The position numbers and the translations under genes are program-made. Source: Bacillota bacterium (lineage in GTDB: Bacteria > Bacillota > Clostridia > Christensenellales > Aristaeellaceae). From it: DNA of 64,000 bases. Shown piece by piece: positions 59,736 to 64,000 of this stretch. The stretch lies in assembly GCA_030057655.1 (NCBI GenBank), contig JASGUQ010000047.1:1-64000 (forward strand), read 5' to 3'. Position 1 is the stretch's first letter, and each line of letters begins with the position of its first letter. The notes under the pieces were generated by a model. The model did no database searches and was not told the origin of the DNA. It was given only the letters and a program-made list of their open reading frames with translations.

Positions 59736-59851
59736 TAGTCGATATCTCACATAAGACCATCATATCCCGGAGGACTTAGACGGCTTACTCCGCGCAGGAA
59801 GTTTTCACCAAAAGCGCTTTGACCGTTAATAATTATTCTTTTGTGTATAAA

Positions 59852-59880
59852 ATAATATCAACGGCCCGGGCCTTTGTCAA
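59852..59880 (-). promoter_or_regulatory. Promoter of cstA
   Basis: On the minus strand a perfect TTGACA (59875-59880), a 17-bp spacer holding CCCGGG, and TATTAT (59852-59857). Confidence 0.75.
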
Positions 59881-59997
59881 GCGATATTGACCAATCTCGC
59901 GCTCAAAAATCACATAAAAAATGCAGATGATACAAAGGATTTTGCGTTTTTGGCCTTCCTGCAGCGCTTCTTCGGAAGTGCTCGACATGCAAAAGAG

Positions 59998-60063
59998 ATA
60001 TGCACGCAATATGCACGAAATATGCACGAAATATACAAGCGATAAGCATGAGATAAAAACGCG
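59998..60063. repeat. 11-bp tandem repeat array upstream of the cstA promoter
   Basis: Six units of 11 bases, the first three nearly identical (ATATGCACGCA, ATATGCACGAA, ATATGCACGAA) and the next three decaying (ATATACAAGCG, ATAAGCATGAG, ATAAAAACGCG). Eleven bases is close to one helical turn. The gap 59583-60223 holds only the cstA leader and promoter, this array and a terminator; I see no gene. Confidence 0.7.
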
Positions 60064-60117
60064 ACACCCATGACAGATGTGCTGTGCAGATAAAAAACAT
60101 GATAAAAAAGCGAGGTC

Positions 60118-60151
60118 AATAAAAACGGGCGGGGGACAAACCCCGCCCGCC
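60118..60151 (-). terminator. Terminator of the second sugar ABC importer
   Basis: A G+C-only stem, CGGGCGGGG/CCCCGCCCG, followed on the minus strand by TTTTTATT. It is 70 bases after the binding-protein stop. Confidence 0.85.
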
Positions 60152-60223
60152 AGACTGCCAAAGAAGTTGGTTAAGCGCAAGCAAAACTGTGTTCTTTGCC
60201 AGCCCCTGATTCGATGACTAATG

Positions 60224-61867
60224 TTAAGGCGCCATGGCTTCGTTATAAGTTTTGGTATAGATTTCCAGATATCTGTCGGCACCGAAGCGACGCAACTCAT
60301 CCTTGTAGGCATCCCAGCCGCTGTCCAAGTCGCGATCGCCAATGATGAACTGCACGGTGGCTTTGCGCACGAAGTCCTTCAGGTTGGTTTTGATTTCGTT
60401 GAATTCATCAGACACATCAATGTCTACAAACAGCGTAGCCGGCAGGCGTTCCTCCGCGATGTATTCCAGCAAGGGCTGCGTATCCAGGGCGATGCGCTGT
60501 TCGTAGTTTGCCGGGTCATACAGGTCTTCAACTGCAGGCAGCATGGACAGCCTGAGCGGGGCAAGGTCGGCTTGAGGGCCGTTGCCAAAACTATAAGCGT
60601 CGTTTAGCTTCTGGGCTTCGGGGTTCTTTTCGGTGGCGTCCAAACGCAGGTAGTTGGCAGGATTGCCGAAAATGTCCACGGTGCCTTCCGGCGCATAAAC
60701 CCAGCCTACGCCCTCTTTACCCCATTGCTTACAAACCGTCACATACTCTGACAGTTGATAATCCAGCCAGCGGAAGGCAGCTTCCGGATATTTGCAGGTG
60801 TCCGTGATGACGCCCATGAAGCCCTGCACTTCGCCCTCGTTGGCGTTTTGCGGCTGACGCTGGAAGCCGTCCGGTCCCTTGAGCGGCATCATGATGGTGG
60901 CGTTCATGTATTCTTCGCGGTTGGTGTTCTGCACACCCATGCCCACGTGATCGCACACATATGCGCCCACAACTGGCGGATCCTGACGGATTGTCTGCGC
61001 CATGATGTCTTCTTTTTGTGAGAAGGCAGCCTTGTCAATCAGGCCTTCGTCATACAGGCTCTTGATATAGCGCAAGCCTTCGCGATAGGCTTCCTGTTCC
61101 GGTGCGAATTTAACCTCGCCATCTTCCAGATACAGCCAGAAATCCGGCTTCACCGGCAGGTAGGACCAGCCCAGCAGCGCATATTCCACCATTGTATTCC
61201 AGGTAGTAGCGCCAGTGAGGCCGATTTCATCCGCTTCGCCGTTGCCGTTGGGGTCGCCTTCCACAAAGGCTTTGAGCACTGCGCGGAATTCTTCCGTTGT
61301 GGTGGGCATTTCCAGATTCAGTTTATCCAGCCAGTCCTGACGGATATACACCTTGGGATATGCCATGCAGTGGTAACACTCCGAAAAGCGCGGCACGCCA
61401 TAAATAGCGCCATCCGGCGATGTCGAAGTAATGCGGAAGATGTCGTTGTACTCAAACACGCGCTTCAGTTCGGTGCTGTATTCCTCAATAAAAGGCTCAA
61501 TATTAACCAGAATACCTTCCTTTACACCAAACTGCATGATGTCGGATTTGTTGAAAATCGCCGACCAGTTCGTCAGGAAAATGTCAGGAAATTCACCGCT
61601 GGCCAGCAAAATGTTCCGTTTTTGCAGCGCGTCAGCAGACGGTGAAGGGATGATGGTAACATGGACATTGGTTTTTTCAGCAACTTCCTGCAACCACCCG
61701 TTGGTTGTCCAATCCGTATCAGTACCGCCCTCCATCCAGGCGGTCAGATAGATGGGTTCGCTGGTGATGGGGAACTCGCCTGCTTTGTTGGTAACCACCT
61801 CGCCTGAGGCGGCGGCTGCCGGCAACAGCAGCGCAGCAATGAGTACCAAGGTAAGAAACCGTTTCAT
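60224..61867 (-). CDS. Extracellular sugar-binding protein, LplA type (second system)
   Basis: A 547-aa family 1 binding protein. Signal peptide ends LPAAAA before SGEVV, without a lipobox Cys. Family segments: PIYLTAWMEGG, LLASGEFPDIF near 91-101, IRQDWLDKLNLEMPTTTEEF near 171-190 and FVEGDPNGNGEADEIGLTG, a calcium-loop-like segment. AAGGAGG precedes the ATG at 61867. Last of a three-gene operon LplB-LplC-LplA order. No glycosidase is in reach to hint at the ligand. Confidence 0.87.
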   Translation of the reverse strand: MKRFLTLVLIAALLLPAAAASGEVVTNKAGEFPITSEPIYLTAWMEGGTDTDWTTNGWLQEVAEKTNVHVTIIPSPSADALQKRNILLASGEFPDIFLTNWSAIFNKSDIMQFGVKEGILVNIEPFIEEYSTELKRVFEYNDIFRITSTSPDGAIYGVPRFSECYHCMAYPKVYIRQDWLDKLNLEMPTTTEEFRAVLKAFVEGDPNGNGEADEIGLTGATTWNTMVEYALLGWSYLPVKPDFWLYLEDGEVKFAPEQEAYREGLRYIKSLYDEGLIDKAAFSQKEDIMAQTIRQDPPVVGAYVCDHVGMGVQNTNREEYMNATIMMPLKGPDGFQRQPQNANEGEVQGFMGVITDTCKYPEAAFRWLDYQLSEYVTVCKQWGKEGVGWVYAPEGTVDIFGNPANYLRLDATEKNPEAQKLNDAYSFGNGPQADLAPLRLSMLPAVEDLYDPANYEQRIALDTQPLLEYIAEERLPATLFVDIDVSDEFNEIKTNLKDFVRKATVQFIIGDRDLDSGWDAYKDELRRFGADRYLEIYTKTYNEAMAP

Positions 61868-61907
61868 AGTAAACCTCCTTTTCTCATGTGCCCTTGGGCA
61901 CAAAGAT

Positions 61908-62810
61908 TCAACCTTTGATGGCACCAACCATGATGCCGGACACGAAGTACTTTTGCACAAAAGGATACAGGACAGCCACCGGCACCGTAGCCACCACGAT
62001 GGTGGAGTATTGCAGCAGGTACCTCAGGCGCTGCTGTTCCAGTTGTTTGGTTACATCCATGGAAATACCGGCTGTATCGTCTTGGATGAGGATATCCCTC
62101 AGCACCAGCTGGAGGGGATAAAGAGCATTGTCGTTCAGGTAAATCAATGCATTAAAATAACTGTTCCAATGCCCAACTGCGTACAACAGCACATTAACGG
62201 CGATAATGGGCACGCTTAATGGAAGGGCTATCTTCCACAGGAAGCGGAAATCGTCACATCCGTCAATGTTGGCGCTTTCCAGCATCTCATCAGGGATGTT
62301 GCTTTGGAAGTATGTCCTTGTGATGATAACATTCCAAACCGTCATGGCGTTTGGCAGCAGCATGGCCCAGCGCGTGTTGAGAATTTTAAGGTCTTTTACC
62401 AGCAAATACAGGGGAATCATGCCGCCGCTGAACAACATGGTGAACGCAAACAAGAACATCACAGGGTTGCGGATCTTCAGATCACGGCGCGATAGCGGGT
62501 ATGCGGCCAAAATGGTCAGCAGCACATTGATTACCGTACCGGCTCCGGCATAGATCAGCGTGTTTTTAAAGCCGGTGACCAGCATTTTGTGTTCCAGCAC
62601 CATCGTATAGCCGCGTATATTAAACTCGACCGGCCATAAGAACACCCGCCCGGCCATTAGCGCATCGGGTGATGAGAAAGATGCTGCTACCACAAATATC
62701 AAGGGTACAAGAATCACCACGGAAAACAAAATGCTTAACGAATAGACCAGAACCATGTACAGATGATCTGTGGGCGTACGGTATACTTTTACACCTGAAT
62801 GATTTGACAT
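61908..62810 (-). CDS. Sugar ABC transporter permease, YtcP/LplC type (second system)
   Basis: A 300-aa CUT1 permease with six hydrophobic segments. FTMLFSGGMIPLYLLVKDL, EMLESANIDGCDDF (EAA loop) and the C-terminal KYFVSGIMVGAIKG are the same family blocks as in the permease at 2967-3887. The ATG at 62810 has AGGAGG 9 bases upstream; a GTG nine bases earlier abuts that site. It starts 14 bases after the partner permease. Confidence 0.9.
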   Translation of the reverse strand: MSNHSGVKVYRTPTDHLYMVLVYSLSILFSVVILVPLIFVVAASFSSPDALMAGRVFLWPVEFNIRGYTMVLEHKMLVTGFKNTLIYAGAGTVINVLLTILAAYPLSRRDLKIRNPVMFLFAFTMLFSGGMIPLYLLVKDLKILNTRWAMLLPNAMTVWNVIITRTYFQSNIPDEMLESANIDGCDDFRFLWKIALPLSVPIIAVNVLLYAVGHWNSYFNALIYLNDNALYPLQLVLRDILIQDDTAGISMDVTKQLEQQRLRYLLQYSTIVVATVPVAVLYPFVQKYFVSGIMVGAIKG

Positions 62811-62824
62811 ATTCCTCACCCTCC

Positions 62825-63763
62825 TTAAAACAGGCTGGTGTTGCCAACACGTGCCGCAAATTGGTTGGCCAGCACAATCAGCACCAGATTGACCACAGAA
62901 TTGAGCAATCCTACCGCTGCTGCGTAGGAATACTGGAATTGCGTCAAGCCGCGTTTATACACAAATGTGGAAATAATTTCTGATACATCCAGGTTGATGG
63001 GGTTTTGCATCAGATACACTTTTTCAAATCCAATGCTCATGATGCCGCCCATCGCCAGGATCAACTGGATGATGATCGTGGGCATAATGGTGGGCAGATC
63101 AATGTGCCATACGCGGCGAAAACGCCCCGCACCATCGATCAGGGCAGCTTCCACATTGGATTGATCCACTCCCCCAAGCGCCGCAATATAGATGACCGCG
63201 CCGTACCCGGTGGACTGCCACACCGCCGACCACACATACATGTGGCGGAACAGTTTAGGCTCGCCCATAAAGTTGATTGGGATGCCTCCTAATCGCTCTA
63301 TCACAGTGTTGACAAAACCTGCCCGGAGAGAAAAGAAGTTCATCATCATACCTACCAGCACGACTGTGGAGATAAAGTATGGCAGGTAGGTGACCATCTG
63401 AACTGTCTTGCGGTACCGAGGGCTTCTCACTTCGTTGATGGCCAGTGCCAGCACGATGGGCATGGGGAAGGTGGCCAGCAGGCTATAGCCGCTCAGGATC
63501 AGTGTGTTGCGCAGCAACAACGCGAAGTTGGGTGTGGTAAGGAAATTGCGGAAGTGCTTGAATCCCACCCACGGGCTGTCCCAAATGCCCTTGCGGATTT
63601 GAAAATCCTTAAAGGCGATGCTGGCTCCACCCATGGGCAGATATGCAAAAATGATGATGTACGCAACAGGTAACAACAGCATCAGGTACAATTGCCAGTG
63701 CGTTTTGATATCATACCGATATGTATCCCTGCTGCGTTTACGCTTGGGTAATGACTGGTTCAT
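62825..63763 (-). CDS. Sugar ABC transporter permease, LplB type (second system)
   Basis: A 312-aa CUT1 permease. It has LYLMLLLPVAYIIIFAYLPMGGASIAFKDF near 23-52, a VEAALIDGAGRFRR EAA loop, and the ISTFVYKRGLTQFQYSYAAAVGLLNS block. Unlike the LplB-type protein at 1773-2930 it has the normal length, with no extra N-terminal membrane pair. The start is placed at 63763, nine bases after a GGGGGG tract; 63769 is an alternative. First gene of the operon. Confidence 0.9.
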   Translation of the reverse strand: MNQSLPKRKRSRDTYRYDIKTHWQLYLMLLLPVAYIIIFAYLPMGGASIAFKDFQIRKGIWDSPWVGFKHFRNFLTTPNFALLLRNTLILSGYSLLATFPMPIVLALAINEVRSPRYRKTVQMVTYLPYFISTVVLVGMMMNFFSLRAGFVNTVIERLGGIPINFMGEPKLFRHMYVWSAVWQSTGYGAVIYIAALGGVDQSNVEAALIDGAGRFRRVWHIDLPTIMPTIIIQLILAMGGIMSIGFEKVYLMQNPINLDVSEIISTFVYKRGLTQFQYSYAAAVGLLNSVVNLVLIVLANQFAARVGNTSLF

Positions 63764-63813
63764 ACACATCAACCCCCCATTTCAAGTTGTGCCAGTATTT
63801 AGATAGATGTGTA

Positions 63814-63843
63814 ATTATTATCACATTCCTCCCTTTTTGTCAA
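63814..63843 (-). promoter_or_regulatory. Promoter of the second sugar ABC importer
   Basis: On the minus strand a perfect TTGACA (63838-63843), an 18-bp spacer and AATAAT (63814-63819). The remaining 157 bases to the window edge hold no gene I can support. Confidence 0.6.
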
Positions 63844-64000
63844 CAATGATTGTGAAAATATGAAGCTTGCGTGCCTTATCAATCGTGTGCTCCTGATTCA
63901 CGCTAATATTCAGGCAAAACAATACTTGTTGTGTTTCTACCGATCCTGCGAAGCTCCTTTGAAAGCGCACCGTGTATTGATGCAATAAGCGAGATATAAC

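Noticed and set aside
59701..59851. T-box riboswitch in the cstA leader, suggested by AGGGTGG on the minus strand
   Set aside because: The T-box continuation ACCGCG is missing, and only about 110 bases lie between promoter and motif, too few for a normal Stem I and specifier loop.
59833..60342. 169-residue minus-strand frame across the cstA upstream gap
   Set aside because: It runs through the promoter, the 11-bp tandem repeats and a strong terminator, and overlaps the end of the binding-protein gene. No ribosome binding site.
63979..63991. Second copy of the palindromic element at the window edge
   Set aside because: Only about ten bases (GATGCAATAA) match its end, and the window stops before any further comparison. 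Kept as a hint, not as a feature.

Overview
The window is G+C-rich bacterial DNA with dense, operon-like packing, strong AGGAGG-type ribosome binding sites, consensus sigma-A promoters and many hairpin terminators. Gene content points to an anaerobic, carbohydrate-fermenting Firmicute of the class Clostridia: LplA/LplB/YtcP-type sugar transporters, a BmpA/YufOPQ-type nucleoside transporter, a Zur/znu locus, DUF6273-like and NAGPA-like exported proteins, and an IS110 element. The style of its exported binding proteins resembles uncultured Christensenellales or Aristaeellaceae-like gut bacteria, but that placement is an inference. No rRNA, tRNA or CRISPR was seen.

Layout. 1-1367: 3' part of malQ (minus). 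1773-5484: ABC importer for an oligosaccharide or glycoside (two permeases, one binding protein). 5672-9436: xylose module (xylB, xylA, TIM-barrel epimerase). 9823-11507: ABC exporter pair (minus). 11733-16536: nucleoside-type ABC importer. 16754-19255: exported FMN/FAD reductase. 19435-21544: Zn/Cd-type P1B ATPase with a separately encoded HMA domain behind an operator-bearing promoter. 21717-25176: Gfo/Idh oxidoreductase, zinc-ribbon membrane protein, radical SAM protein. 25265-about 26800: IS110-family element with a candidate bridge RNA, followed by a palindromic repeat-like element.

27230-43563 is a plus-strand sugar-catabolic region. It holds rhaA and an aldolase, then a long array: SorD/SrlD-like SDR, PHP-domain protein, SorE-like dehydrogenase, a complete 2-oxoacid or acetoin-type dehydrogenase complex (E2, E3 and a fused E1 alpha-beta), PfkB kinase, FucU mutarotase, and an RbsACB-type importer. 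43639-47804 is a minus-strand zinc operon (zur, small Cys/His protein, znuA, znuC, znuB, lipoprotein). 48011-48730 is an SH3/peptidoglycan-binding protein. 49008-52144 is fucI plus a tandem class II aldolase-like protein. 52252-57831 is an envelope locus (two NAGPA-like proteins, CapA-like, LRR protein, Lgt-like protein). 58011-59582 is cstA. 60224-63763 is a second LplBA/YtcP-type importer (minus).

The theme is uptake and use of plant or mucin sugars (xylose, rhamnose, fucose and an unidentified sugar or polyol). The least explained unit is 29871-43563, where sorbose/sorbitol-type dehydrogenases share an array with a dehydrogenase complex that cleaves 2-oxoacids or diketones. Two further points stand out: five ABC binding proteins with signal peptides but no lipobox cysteine, and an Lgt-like protein lacking the catalytic histidine.
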